Shown piece after piece: positions 1 through 7,787 of a stretch of 64,000 nucleotides of DNA (position 1 is its first letter; each line of letters opens with the position of its first letter). The stretch spans positions 434,001 to 498,000 of the forward strand of contig CALRMU020000003.1 of the NCBI GenBank assembly GCA_943369295.1. The letters run 5' to 3'. The translations under genes were made by a program, and so were the position numbers. The stretch is from JAKRSE01 sp943369295. Its GTDB lineage: Bacteria; Armatimonadota; Fimbriimonadia; Fimbriimonadales; Fimbriimonadaceae. The notes below the pieces were generated by a model. The model was given only the letters and a program-made list of their open reading frames with translations. It searched no databases and was not told where the DNA came from.

Positions 1-409
1 TCTGAAGCAGCGCTGCCTCTGATTCAACTATTTCCCGCCAGCTGCTGCCTCGAGCGTGTCCTACGACAATCTTGAGATTCGAAGATCCCATGGAAGTCTG
101 AATCCCCCTTAGGATCTGACTAGCGAAAAAGTGGTTGCTCCTTGGCCAGAGCCAGATTGAGATGTGGTCCTTTGGGGTTTTATCCACCTTCGTCCCACCT
201 TTCTGAACCACCGGTCGGCAGCCATCCATTCTTGACAGCACCCCTTTTTCGCCCAGAACTTGAATGGCTAGGCGCACTACTCCGCGACTGACACCTAGCT
301 CTTTAACCAAGCTTCTTTCAGTAGGCACAGGCTCCCCCTGAACAAGATTGCCTTCAGCAATCTCTTTCTCCAAGTGCGTGATCACACTTTGAACGAGCGG
401 GGTATTCAT
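1..409 (-). CDS. GntR-type winged-helix regulator with LacI-like effector domain (3' end cut off)
   Basis: Reading the minus strand from position 409 gives an open frame that runs off the window start, so the C-terminus is missing. The first ~75 residues are a GntR-type winged helix: PTERSLVKELGVSRGVVR matches the recognition-helix region, followed by the wing ending near VVQKGG. After a short linker the chain becomes ISIWLWPRSNHFF, the start expected of a LacI/periplasmic-binding-type effector domain, as in AraR-like hybrids. The predicted role is a sugar- or effector-responsive repressor. ATG at 409 is preferred because it puts three phased GACCA repeats just upstream instead of inside the gene; ATG at 418 is the alternative. 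No Shine-Dalgarno motif is visible. The family call is firm, the ligand unknown. Confidence 0.8.
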   Translation of the reverse strand, partial: MNTPLVQSVITHLEKEIAEGNLVQGEPVPTERSLVKELGVSRGVVRLAIQVLGEKGVLSRMDGCRPVVQKGGTKVDKTPKDHISIWLWPRSNHFFASQILRGIQTSMGSSNLKIVVGHARGSSWREIVESEAALLQ

Positions 410-410
410 T

Positions 411-440
411 TGGTCCATTCTGGTCCGATTTGGTCTCTGC
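411..440 (-). promoter_or_regulatory. Proximal operator-like array: three 10-bp phased TGGTC repeats
   Basis: TGGTC occurs at 411, 421 and 431, exactly one per 10 bp, so all copies face the same side of the helix. On the coding (minus) strand this reads GACCA three times immediately upstream of the preferred start codon and downstream of the TATAAT at 457-462. This is where a bound repressor would block the leader. Assignment as the operator of the adjacent GntR-type regulator is inference. Confidence 0.55.
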
Positions 441-456
441 AGTTGGCCTTAGGCAG

Positions 457-462
457 ATTATA
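457..462 (-). promoter_or_regulatory. TATAAT -10 box for the GntR-type regulator
   Basis: The minus strand reads TATAAT, a consensus -10. The start point would fall near 450, between the distal and proximal TGGTCC arrays. The -35 is poor: TTGCAT lies 20 bp upstream and TTCAAC 15 bp upstream, neither ideally spaced, which suggests a weak or activator-assisted promoter. Confidence 0.5.
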
Positions 463-550
463 GTACGAAGCAGAGTGGTTGAATGCAACACCTTTTAGCG
501 ATTTTTCTTGATTTGAACTCAGCTCTGTGCCAGTGAAGGGTGAAATAGTG

Positions 551-570
551 TTTTGGTCCGTTTTGGTCCG
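551..570 (-). promoter_or_regulatory. Distal operator-like array: perfect tandem TTTTGGTCCG x2
   Basis: The 10-mer TTTTGGTCCG is repeated twice without a gap. It carries the same TGGTCC core as the proximal array and lies 143 bp from it (first core to first core). A second site for the same protein at this distance would allow looping across the promoter. Function is inferred from repeat identity and position. Confidence 0.5.
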
Positions 571-771
571 ACTGCTTCTCCCGGAAAATCTACTCGTCTT
601 GGTGCAGCGGCAGATCGTCAACAGTGATTGAGCTGATTCGGGCAGAGCGGCTGCACAGCTTGCGAAGGAAAAGGCAAGACATGCGGAGATCGGAGAGCCG
701 CAAGTTTTATGAGCCAAAAGCTAGGGGCGCCTTGATGAAACCTGGCTCAGAATTCTGCTTAGAAATGCAGT
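571..771. other. Intergenic stretch without a supported gene
   Basis: The whole spacer from 419 to 771 (about 350 bp) contains only the operator-like arrays and -10 listed separately. Short open frames exist on both strands (406-717 minus, 624-815 plus), but they have no recognisable domain or ribosome-binding site, and the plus-strand one runs into the tRNA. I see nothing else in it. Confidence 0.5.
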
Positions 772-846
772 TGGTGGGCGGTGAGGGATTCGAACCCACA
801 GCCCCCTCGGTGTAAACGAGGTGCTCCACCGTTGAGCTAACCGCCC
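772..846 (-). tRNA. tRNA-Val (anticodon UAC)
   Basis: The minus strand folds as a complete tRNA. The 7-bp acceptor stem pairs GGGCGGT with ACCGCCC; the D arm contains AGCTCAACGGTGGAGC; the anticodon stem CCTCG/CGAGG encloses the loop TTTACAC, giving anticodon TAC (Val, GUA and wobble codons); the T loop is GGTTCGAATCC. Discriminator A is followed by an encoded CCA at 772-774. It lies alone between the GntR-type regulator and the amidase gene. Confidence 0.97.
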
Positions 847-935
847 GACCGAGCGCAGATTCTACTCCCCATTTTCAAAATAAGCGAAGACTTCCTGGTC
901 CTTATTCGTCCTATACTAAGTATTCGAGCGAGATC

Positions 936-2579
936 ATGAGGATTTGGTGGTTAACCGCCCTCGCGCTAGGGATGGTGGGGAGTGCAATTGCTCAGTCGGA
1001 GATTCCGGAAACGGGACCGACAAGAGTTGCCCAGGCAGATTCTGTCTTGGTGACTTTCACCCACTTCGGCTCCTTCAGCGAAGGCGCGGTTCGTTTAGAT
1101 GACGATGTGTATGCTCCCCCTACCCTGCTGAGGCAGTGGGGTTGGGAAGTGACAACCCGCTATGCAGATGCTGACATTCAATTGGATGACCGCACTGCCC
1201 GAGTGAAGATGATTTTTCACAAAGGACGCCCTTTGGTCTCTTTGACCGAAGCCGTCAAAATGGTGGGAGCCAGATCTTCATGGAAGGGCAATTCCAACCA
1301 CTATGTGGTTCTAAGTTGGATTCGTAACATCGAGGCGACCCCTAAGGGAGTTCGAATCGATGGCACGCTTCCCTTCAAAACCAAATCCTTCCGGCTTTCA
1401 AACCCAGATAGGCTTGTGCTTGATCTTGAAGGGGCGGAGCACGATCCAACCCTGCTCGGTCAGCTTCCACAGGGGTGGCGAGTAGGACAGGTCAATGAGA
1501 CGACCGTCCGCTTGGTAATAGAACATCCGGCCATGGCGACTCAGCCTCTGCCGACGGTGAACCCAAGCCGCAGTCTACAGCTGGATCTGCGAAGCTTGGA
1601 TCCTTCCATTCCTCCTGCACCTGCACCTGTTACACAGCCTGCTCCCGCAAGGCCAACGCCTGGCCCAGCACCAACCCGGAACGCCGCGATCCTCTCAGGG
1701 TTCCAGCTTTCAAGCACGAATGCTGATTCACTGCTTTTCGCGATTCCGATCACAAGAGGTATTCCCGGCCGGCCAACCGGAACATACCGAAGCCTTAACG
1801 ATCTGAGGATCACTATTCCGAATGCGAGGATGGACCAGGCTTTCGATCCGGCAGTTTCTTCACCCTTGATTCGCAGTTTGAAGCTGGTTCAGGTCAATGC
1901 CTCAACCGTTGAACTGCAGGTCAATTCAACGCGAGGGCTTGCCTTTTCAAGTGAAGTTCGAGCCGATACTCTTTCAATCCGCGTTTACATTCCGACCTTC
2001 GTCAAAGATGGAATCGCAGGCAAAGTGATTGTCGTTGATGCTGGTCACGGTGGCAGCGATCCTGGGGCGAATCATGGCGGAGCAAACGAAAAGACCATCA
2101 CTCTGCGGGTCTCTAACTTCTTGACAGAAGAGTTGACCAAGCTTGGCGCAACTGTCATCAGAACGAGGAGCGAAGACAAATTCATTTCCCTGGGAGATCG
2201 TGCTCGAATTGCTAACGAAGCAAATGCCGACCTCTTCATCTCGATTCATGTGAACTCAAACTCCGTGGCGAACACGGCGACTGGTAGCAAAACCTTCTAT
2301 CACAAAACCGAGTCTCAAGGTCTGCTTCTTTCGACTGCGATCGAAGATGAATTCAAAGCATTGGGACGACTGAGATCCATGGGGACTTGGTCAGATCAAC
2401 GCATCTACCAGAGCGGTTTTGCTGTACTGAGAAATACCAGAATGCCTGGCGTCCTGGTGGAGACTGGATTTATCAACAACAGCAGGGACAGGGGAGTCTT
2501 GATTACCGAGGCTTACCAAAGACAGATGGCAAAGGCCATCGCCCAGGCCCTGGTCAAATTGGCCACGGAGGGCAGCTAA
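936..2579 (+). CDS. amiC: AMIN-domain N-acetylmuramoyl-L-alanine amidase (Amidase_3)
   Basis: This 547-residue protein should cleave the lactyl-amide bond between muramic acid and the stem peptide in periplasmic peptidoglycan. A signal peptide ends near AIAQ at residues 17-20. Residues ~30-110 resemble a copper-amine-oxidase-N-like insertion, ~120-200 an AMIN domain (VRIDGTLPFKTKSFRLSNP), followed by a Pro/Ala linker at ~225-250 and a second AMIN-like segment. The C-terminal catalytic domain begins near residue 362 with VVDAGHGGSDPGA, whose His is a zinc ligand, and continues with the conserved NEKTITLRVS Glu region and LFISIHVNS. The stop abuts the next ATG, so the GerMN gene is translationally linked. 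A TATACT -10-like box lies at 912-917. The symbol is by family resemblance only. Confidence 0.9.
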   Translation: MRIWWLTALALGMVGSAIAQSEIPETGPTRVAQADSVLVTFTHFGSFSEGAVRLDDDVYAPPTLLRQWGWEVTTRYADADIQLDDRTARVKMIFHKGRPLVSLTEAVKMVGARSSWKGNSNHYVVLSWIRNIEATPKGVRIDGTLPFKTKSFRLSNPDRLVLDLEGAEHDPTLLGQLPQGWRVGQVNETTVRLVIEHPAMATQPLPTVNPSRSLQLDLRSLDPSIPPAPAPVTQPAPARPTPGPAPTRNAAILSGFQLSSTNADSLLFAIPITRGIPGRPTGTYRSLNDLRITIPNARMDQAFDPAVSSPLIRSLKLVQVNASTVELQVNSTRGLAFSSEVRADTLSIRVYIPTFVKDGIAGKVIVVDAGHGGSDPGANHGGANEKTITLRVSNFLTEELTKLGATVIRTRSEDKFISLGDRARIANEANADLFISIHVNSNSVANTATGSKTFYHKTESQGLLLSTAIEDEFKALGRLRSMGTWSDQRIYQSGFAVLRNTRMPGVLVETGFINNSRDRGVLITEAYQRQMAKAIAQALVKLATEGS

Positions 2580-3143
2580 ATGAATATGTCGAAGAGCAAA
2601 AAGAAGCCAGTTCTCGTCATCCTTGGCGCGACACTGCTGCTTAGCGGTCTCACTGTCTTTGCCCTCAATTCTCCTCGCCAAATCCCAGAGGATCTGGCGA
2701 AGAAGGAGCAGAAAGGCACCAAGGTGACTGAACTGACTCCAAAATATGAGGACGGAGACCTGAAGTTCGATCGTAAGGAAGGCACTTCTCCTGCTGGCAG
2801 TGATGCAAAGGTTCAGGTGGTCAATGACTACCTGGACAAGGTCCCCGCTGTTCCGAAAGAAGCTCAGTTGATTGACGTGAAGATGGAGGGCGCAACCGCC
2901 GTCCTTAACTTCAATGATGCTTTCCGCTCGGGCTACGGAACTGAGGATGAGCAGATCATCGTCGAAGGGATTCTCACAACCCTCTCGCAGTTCTCCGATG
3001 TCCAGAACGTGCTCTTTAAGATCAATGGTCAGCCGCTTGATTCACTGGGCAACATCGATCTCTCCCAGCCCCAATCGGTTATGAAGGAAGACTCTCGTCT
3101 GAAGGACGATGAGAAGGGTCCGGCTCCGGACTCGGCGAACTAA
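2580..3143 (+). CDS. GerMN-domain envelope protein
   Basis: This 187-residue protein has a basic N-terminus, a single hydrophobic signal/anchor segment (residues ~10-28) and one GerMN domain at ~75-160 (e.g. VLNFNDAFRSGYGTEDEQIIVEGILTT, split here as LNFNDAFRSG and IIVEGILTTL). GerMN domains occur in GerM/LpqB-type proteins and are often encoded beside AMIN amidases, as here: its ATG directly follows the amidase stop codon with no spacer. It probably works with that amidase at the cell wall. No lipobox cysteine is present, so it is likely membrane-anchored or secreted. The last 65 bp overlap the end of the convergent PAP2 gene. The domain call is good; the biochemical role of GerMN is unsettled. 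Confidence 0.8.
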   Translation: MNMSKSKKKPVLVILGATLLLSGLTVFALNSPRQIPEDLAKKEQKGTKVTELTPKYEDGDLKFDRKEGTSPAGSDAKVQVVNDYLDKVPAVPKEAQLIDVKMEGATAVLNFNDAFRSGYGTEDEQIIVEGILTTLSQFSDVQNVLFKINGQPLDSLGNIDLSQPQSVMKEDSRLKDDEKGPAPDSAN

Positions 3144-3675
3144 ACCTCTTCTGCCACAGCTTGACGCCGTGATCGACTGTCCCACTTACGAGGATAGCGG
3201 TCACGGCTCCAACTGTCCACCCAAGAAGCACCTGCGATGGGTAATGGGCCCCCACATAAACACGGGAAATTCCGACGAGCAGAGCGAGAATCGCCCAGGG
3301 GCTTCCCCACCACCTAAAGTACCAAACAAAACAGATGGCGACGCACATCATGTTGGCAGCATGGGCGCTGGCTGTCCCCATTTGGCTGCCACCACCAACC
3401 CGCTCAATCACGTCGGGCAGATCGTGAAGCGGCCTTGGAAAGGGGATTGCAGCCTTAAAAAGGTCTGTCCAGGCGTTGGCTAGAATCCAAGCTGTGCCCG
3501 CCACTAAGCCTCCACGTCGAGTCTTCTTGTTGATCAGAAGCCCGATGAGGAGCAGGGCCAGGGCGATCTTGACCCCGCCTTGATTTAATCCTTTGCTGAG
3601 AAAGAGCCAGAATTCCTCCTGGTTATCCGACCATCCATTGATGGCTCTGAAGACTGCTATATCCAGAGGGTTCAT
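3079..3675 (-). CDS. PAP2-superfamily membrane phosphatase
   Basis: This 198-residue membrane protein has several hydrophobic segments and the three PAP2 phosphatase motifs: K74-x6-R81-P82 (KAAIPFPRP), a degenerate SGH-type motif TASAH with His105, and S137-R138-x5-H144. The catalytic histidines 105 and 144 are kept, but the Asp normally four residues after the second His is Gln148. Family members dephosphorylate undecaprenyl diphosphate or phosphatidyl lipids at the membrane. The neighbouring amidase and GerMN genes make a cell-wall lipid-carrier role plausible. The C-terminal tail is Pro/Ser-rich. It is transcribed towards the GerMN gene and overlaps it by 65 bp. Its start is 36 bp from that of the divergent 3712 gene. 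Confidence 0.8.
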   Translation of the reverse strand: MNPLDIAVFRAINGWSDNQEEFWLFLSKGLNQGGVKIALALLLIGLLINKKTRRGGLVAGTAWILANAWTDLFKAAIPFPRPLHDLPDVIERVGGGSQMGTASAHAANMMCVAICFVWYFRWWGSPWAILALLVGISRVYVGAHYPSQVLLGWTVGAVTAILVSGTVDHGVKLWQKRFSSPSPEPDPSHRPSDESLPS

Positions 3676-3711
3676 GGCGAAAGTTCAGCCGCTGGTACAT
3701 TATGAACCCGG

Positions 3712-5667
3712 ATGCCTTCCCCAATTCGCCACGCTGTCCTTGCGGCTCTGGCCGGAGCTACCCTCGGTGCCCCGCACCGCGGCAGGTCAGGCTTCCGTCG
3801 ACTTGCCTTCTACGACCCCATTCCGCTGAGAATGTCTCCTCACCCGGCACTTGACGCCTGGTGGGTCTGGATGAGCCACTTAAAGGGCGGAAAGGGCAAG
3901 AGCGCCCTGGCAAAAAGCCTTTTTGGCCAATGGGGACACCTGAGCGAAGAAACTGCTTTCGGCCTTTCCAACATGGCATTGGGCTTCAGCCCCAGTCTGT
4001 CAGGAAGCCTAAACAATCCTCTCTCTCAGGGTTCTTCGGCTTTCATCCGAGCCATCTTCTGGGGTTTGGCTTTTCACGGCAAGCCAGATGAAGCTGCAGA
4101 TTGGGCGGCTATGGATGCGAGCCTAGATCACAGTGAAGAAGGCGTGTGGCTTCCCTCTCTGGCGGCCTGGATCATTGCATCAGCCCGACCAGGAGTCACA
4201 GCCCGACAGCTCATCTCAGAAGCAGTGCAGGCCCTGCCGATCCAGTCGCAGTTCCACAAAATTCTGCCTCTCATTCTGGCTAAGGCTGGTGATGCTGAAA
4301 TGCCCCGAGAACTCCGTCTCGCCTTGATTAACCGGAACGAGATTTCAGACGAGTTTGGAGCCGTCTACACCTTCGCCTGGGCGGCTGCCGGGCTTATCGC
4401 CTGTCCCACCAGTTTCGGCAGTCCAATTCTTCAAGCTGCAGGATGTGGAGGAGCTTCAGATCAATCTGCGGCCCTGGCAGCGACAATCAGCGCCTTGATT
4501 CAAGGTGACACTCCCAAGGAGTGGCTCAGCCCCCTTGGTGACGACTACGTCACTTCTCACGCGCTTCGTGGAATCCAGACCGAAGTCTCCTTAACCGAGT
4601 TCGCCAATCTAGTCGACCATTCTTGGACCAAGTTCGGCCGAGAGTGGCTGACGGAAGTCATGCCTCAGGCAGTGGAGGCACCAGCTGAGCAGGCTCCGAC
4701 GGCCGCTGCAGATGAAGGTGCTGAAGCCATCGAACCATCTTCAGAGGCTCCAGCTCTGCCAGATCCTGCTCCTGCGGCAAAGCTCGAACCAATCATCGTT
4801 CCCGACACGGTGCTTATGCCTCCCAGTGGAATCGTATCGGGTCTGCTGAACCGAAAGGATGGGTTCACTTCCAGCGAAGCAAACGGAGTTGAGGTTGTCT
4901 GGAGCCATCTCGATCCTCCTGTGCTTGCCGCCGGGAAGTCATTGAGGCTGGTTCTCAGCTTCATTAATCTTACAAATCAGGAAGTTCAGCTTCAACCCGA
5001 GCTTTTGATGCCCGAAGGATGGAAGTTCGCCACTCGCATGAGTCCCTTCCGACTGCCTGCCGGCGCCAAGCAGGATTTTCCCTTGGTAGTAGTCGCTCCC
5101 GAAGGAGGCTTCCACGAAAGGCAGTTCGTCAGGCTGAAACTCGGCACGGCAGAGCACCGCACCCCTGTTCTTCCCACCACTCAGTGGATGTGGATCGGTC
5201 CCTTTGTGAACCACGAAGGAACAGGCTTTACCACCACCTACTCAGCAGAGAACGGACTTGATCTCAAAAAGCCATTCGTGGGAAGAAGTGAGATGATGGT
5301 GAAATGGGAGCCGCTGCAGCAGGATTCAGTCTGGCTGGACTTAGAGCCAGAGTTCAAAGCAGGCCCTGGTGCTATTCTTCTCGCTGCCCGATTCCGCTTC
5401 CCTCACGCCGGGACTTACCGAATCACTGCCGCTGGCAGCCCTGGGGTCTCTGTGACCGTGGACAACGAAAGGCTGCTGGCCTATCACGATGAACACAGAG
5501 TGGAACCTCGAAAAAGAGACCGCTATACAGCTCAGTTCGTGACTGCAGGTGAATCGCTCATCAGGTTAAAGGTTCTGAGAAACAAGGTCGCCTGCTCAAA
5601 GCTGGCTCTTTGGTTCTCAACTGCCGAAGGCCAAATCGTTCAACCGATCAGCCTGCCCCTTGTCTAG
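3712..5667 (+). CDS. ADP-ribosylglycohydrolase-like protein with C-terminal beta domain
   Basis: This is a 651-residue protein. Residues 1-320 resemble the DraG/ADP-ribosylglycohydrolase fold: the start IRHAVLAALAGATLGAP mirrors the usual RIRGALLGLAVGDALGAP; the mid-region GSSAFIRAIFWGLAFHG and AAMDASLDHSEEGVW mirror the helices around the family's DAxxxH segment; and GGASDQSAALAA aligns with the metal-binding GGDTDTNAAIAG. The first Asp of that DTD motif is Ala and the second position Ser, and no TDD motif is seen near the N-terminus, so metal binding is probably weakened. An Ala/Glu/Pro linker (~322-355) leads to ~290 residues that look like beta-sandwich sequence. No signal peptide is evident. 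A TACATT box ends 10 nt before the ATG. The family call is by pattern; the substrate is unknown. Confidence 0.6.
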   Translation: MPSPIRHAVLAALAGATLGAPHRGRSGFRRLAFYDPIPLRMSPHPALDAWWVWMSHLKGGKGKSALAKSLFGQWGHLSEETAFGLSNMALGFSPSLSGSLNNPLSQGSSAFIRAIFWGLAFHGKPDEAADWAAMDASLDHSEEGVWLPSLAAWIIASARPGVTARQLISEAVQALPIQSQFHKILPLILAKAGDAEMPRELRLALINRNEISDEFGAVYTFAWAAAGLIACPTSFGSPILQAAGCGGASDQSAALAATISALIQGDTPKEWLSPLGDDYVTSHALRGIQTEVSLTEFANLVDHSWTKFGREWLTEVMPQAVEAPAEQAPTAAADEGAEAIEPSSEAPALPDPAPAAKLEPIIVPDTVLMPPSGIVSGLLNRKDGFTSSEANGVEVVWSHLDPPVLAAGKSLRLVLSFINLTNQEVQLQPELLMPEGWKFATRMSPFRLPAGAKQDFPLVVVAPEGGFHERQFVRLKLGTAEHRTPVLPTTQWMWIGPFVNHEGTGFTTTYSAENGLDLKKPFVGRSEMMVKWEPLQQDSVWLDLEPEFKAGPGAILLAARFRFPHAGTYRITAAGSPGVSVTVDNERLLAYHDEHRVEPRKRDRYTAQFVTAGESLIRLKVLRNKVACSKLALWFSTAEGQIVQPISLPLV

Positions 5668-5710
5668 TGCTCAGTGCATCTGATCAGACAGAAACGTAGG
5701 AAGAGGCAGA

Positions 5711-6010
5711 ATGAACCAAGGAGGGATCACAGATTTCTTCGCCCGAAGGCTCTGGTGGAGCCTGATGTGGTTCATGAGGCGCGGCCCCATCAAGTCGATG
5801 AGGCAGAACTGGGTTAAGTGGGTGCCGGAGAAGCGTCGAGCGGCGGCATGGGAGCACTTCAGGAGTCAAGAGAAGTGGGCACGCGACTACGGACTGCTCA
5901 TTTGCCGAGTCTGTGTGCTGGTCGTGATTCTCAGTCTCAGCTTTCAGTTCTGTTGGTTCTTGGTGACCTCTGCGATTGAAGCCAAACTCATCCCCGGTGT
6001 TGAGTATTAG
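5711..6010 (+). CDS. Small single-pass membrane protein, unknown
   Basis: This 99-residue product is preceded by a purine-rich ribosome-binding site (AGGAAGAGGCAG). The first ~60 residues are rich in Trp, Arg and Lys (RRLWWSLMWFMRRGP) and would be cytoplasmic or membrane-surface bound. Residues ~62-88 form one strong transmembrane helix (LLICRVCVLVVILSLSF). It lies 43 bp after the ADP-ribosylglycohydrolase-like gene in the same direction, so it may be co-transcribed. No family was recognised. The clear RBS and hydrophobic pattern support a real gene. Confidence 0.6.
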   Translation: MNQGGITDFFARRLWWSLMWFMRRGPIKSMRQNWVKWVPEKRRAAAWEHFRSQEKWARDYGLLICRVCVLVVILSLSFQFCWFLVTSAIEAKLIPGVEY

Positions 6011-6027
6011 GTTTGAGCAAGCCGCAT

Positions 6028-7041
6028 TTAACTAAAGTGCTTAGCTGCTATCTTTAGAGCCTTGAGGTGCGGGGCCGGAAGGGCAAAGGGGAGGCGATTC
6101 AAATCTTCCAACTCCAACCAGGTGAACCCATCTGGTTTCGAATCGAGGACTCCAATAAAGACTGCCAAGGAAATCTTGTGATGAGTCACGACATGATTCA
6201 GCTTTCCAACTTCCTCTGCTTTCCCGATCACCAGCTCTCTCATAATTTCTTCCAGAGCCCCCTCACCTCTAGCCCGAGGAAAACTCCAAAGACCTTCCCA
6301 CCATTGCCCGGCGGGAATCTGCTTTAGCCCGAACTTGCCTTCGAAAACGGGGATCAGAAGGGTTTCTTGGATCTGCACCTGCTCCTTTCTTGGCTTGGGT
6401 TGGGGCCGCGATTCAGGGTCCTTGCCTGCTGAAGCACACGAAGTCATCCAAGGACAAAGAAGGCAGCTTGGATTTCGAGGAGTGCAGACCGTAGCTCCCA
6501 ATTCCATCAGGGCTTGGTTCCAATCTCCCGGCCTTCGATGATTCAGGTTCCTTTCCGCCCATTGCCAGGCGTTTCTTTCAGCCTGAGCAAAGGGAGAATC
6601 ATCACCAGTGAATCGTGCCACCACCCGAACAACGTTCCCATCAACTAAGGGAACAGGCAGGCCGAGACCGATAGAGCTGACGGCTCCTGCCGAATATCGG
6701 CCAAGGCCAGGCAAAGCCAGCCACCCAGCGAAATCTTGTGGAAGACCCTTTTCGGCCGCAATCTGAGAGGCGGCATGAAGCCTTCTTGCCCGGGAGTAGT
6801 AACCGAGCCCCTGCCAATAGGCTAAGACTTCCCCCTCTTCCGCTGCTGCCAGCGCTTCCACGGTCGGAAAGCGTGTCATCCAGGCAAGAAACTTCTCCGT
6901 TGCCATGACCACTGTTGTCTGCTGAAGCATGACTTCACTGACCCAGACTCGGTAGGGGTCAGGCGGATCAGTGCGCCAAGGGAGGTCCCTTTTGTGCCTG
7001 TCGTACCAGGACAGAAGGGACTCGTGAAGCTCCTCAGGCAT
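6028..7041 (-). CDS. mutY: A/G-specific adenine glycosylase MutY
   Basis: This 337-residue base-excision-repair enzyme removes adenine mispaired with 8-oxoguanine. The catalytic Glu36 lies in SEVMLQQTTV. The helix-hairpin-helix is LPGLGRYSAGA (residues 110-120), with the catalytic Asp134 in LVDGNVVRV. The [4Fe-4S] loop has Cys186-x6-Cys193-x2-Cys196-x5-Cys202. The C-terminal NUDIX-like (MutT-type) domain from ~225 includes HVVTHHKISL, the part that reads 8-oxoG. Length is normal for the family. The start ATG lies inside the 3' end of pyrF (8-bp overlap), so the two are translationally coupled in a pyrF-mutY operon. Confidence 0.95.
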   Translation of the reverse strand: MPEELHESLLSWYDRHKRDLPWRTDPPDPYRVWVSEVMLQQTTVVMATEKFLAWMTRFPTVEALAAAEEGEVLAYWQGLGYYSRARRLHAASQIAAEKGLPQDFAGWLALPGLGRYSAGAVSSIGLGLPVPLVDGNVVRVVARFTGDDSPFAQAERNAWQWAERNLNHRRPGDWNQALMELGATVCTPRNPSCLLCPWMTSCASAGKDPESRPQPKPRKEQVQIQETLLIPVFEGKFGLKQIPAGQWWEGLWSFPRARGEGALEEIMRELVIGKAEEVGKLNHVVTHHKISLAVFIGVLDSKPDGFTWLELEDLNRLPFALPAPHLKALKIAAKHFS

Positions 7042-7741
7042 CCAGGCCGAGTTCTCGAAGGGCTTCTTCTGGACTACTGCGAGTAGTTAGAGCGCGGCCA
7101 ATCACAAGGTAGTCGGCACCAGCAGCTAAAGCTCCCTTGCCGTCTCCCGTTCTCTGCTGGTCCTGAAGGTCACCGCCTGCTGGTCTGATGCCCGGGGTGA
7201 GCAGCACAGCATGTGGCAGAGCCTCTCTCAAATGAGCGCATTCTTCAACAGAAGTCACAACACCATCAAGGCCTGCTTCGACCCCCATGACGCTCAAGGC
7301 TCTCATGTGTTCGGGCAGAGACCGGGCGACACCCAGATCTTCGTGCAGATCCTTCTCGGTCAAGCTGGTAAGGACAGAAACTCCCATGAGGAGAGGGCGG
7401 CTGGCTTCATCGTACTGACTGGCTTCTTCCGCCGCTGCCTGGAGCATGGCCTGACCACCGCTAAGATGAAGTGTCATCATCCAGACCCCCCTCCTGGCTG
7501 CTTCCCTTACGCCGATTGCCACAGAGTTGGGGATGTCGTGCATCTTGAGGTCAAGAAAAATCCTCTCAGCACCTGCCTTTGTCAGGGCATCCAGCACACC
7601 AAGACCGTAGGGCATGGTCAGGGCATGGCCAATCTTAAAAGCTCCGCAGACGTGCTTGACCTTGGCAACGGTGGAAAGGGCTTCATCGAGGCTCCCCGTA
7701 TCAAGAGCACAGATAATCTTTCTTCTCAGGTTCTGGTCCAT
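7034..7741 (-). CDS. pyrF: Orotidine 5'-phosphate decarboxylase
   Basis: This 235-residue enzyme makes UMP from OMP in pyrimidine synthesis. The beta-1 motif ICALDTGSL holds the first active-site Asp; the signature LDLKMHDIPN carries Asp64, Lys66 and Asp69; and VLLTPGIRPAGGDLQDQQR is the phosphate-binding loop (split: TPGIRPAGGD and DQQRTG). The start at 7741 (MDQNLRRK) is chosen because GGAG stands 5 nt before it. An ATG at 7756 and a further-upstream start would collide with the divergent aldehyde dehydrogenase start. A TACAAT box at 7755-7760 could serve as the -10 of this gene. No other pyr genes are nearby. It is followed by overlapping mutY. Confidence 0.95.
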   Translation of the reverse strand: MDQNLRRKIICALDTGSLDEALSTVAKVKHVCGAFKIGHALTMPYGLGVLDALTKAGAERIFLDLKMHDIPNSVAIGVREAARRGVWMMTLHLSGGQAMLQAAAEEASQYDEASRPLLMGVSVLTSLTEKDLHEDLGVARSLPEHMRALSVMGVEAGLDGVVTSVEECAHLREALPHAVLLTPGIRPAGGDLQDQQRTGDGKGALAAGADYLVIGRALTTRSSPEEALRELGLDA

Positions 7742-7787
7742 AGGAACTCCGCTCATTGTACAGACGCGACGGGGGTTCAATGTGAGC

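Noticed and set aside
406..815. Short frames on both strands between the GntR-type regulator and tRNA-Val
   Set aside because: No domain, no ribosome site; one runs into the tRNA and the other crosses the operator-like repeats and promoter.
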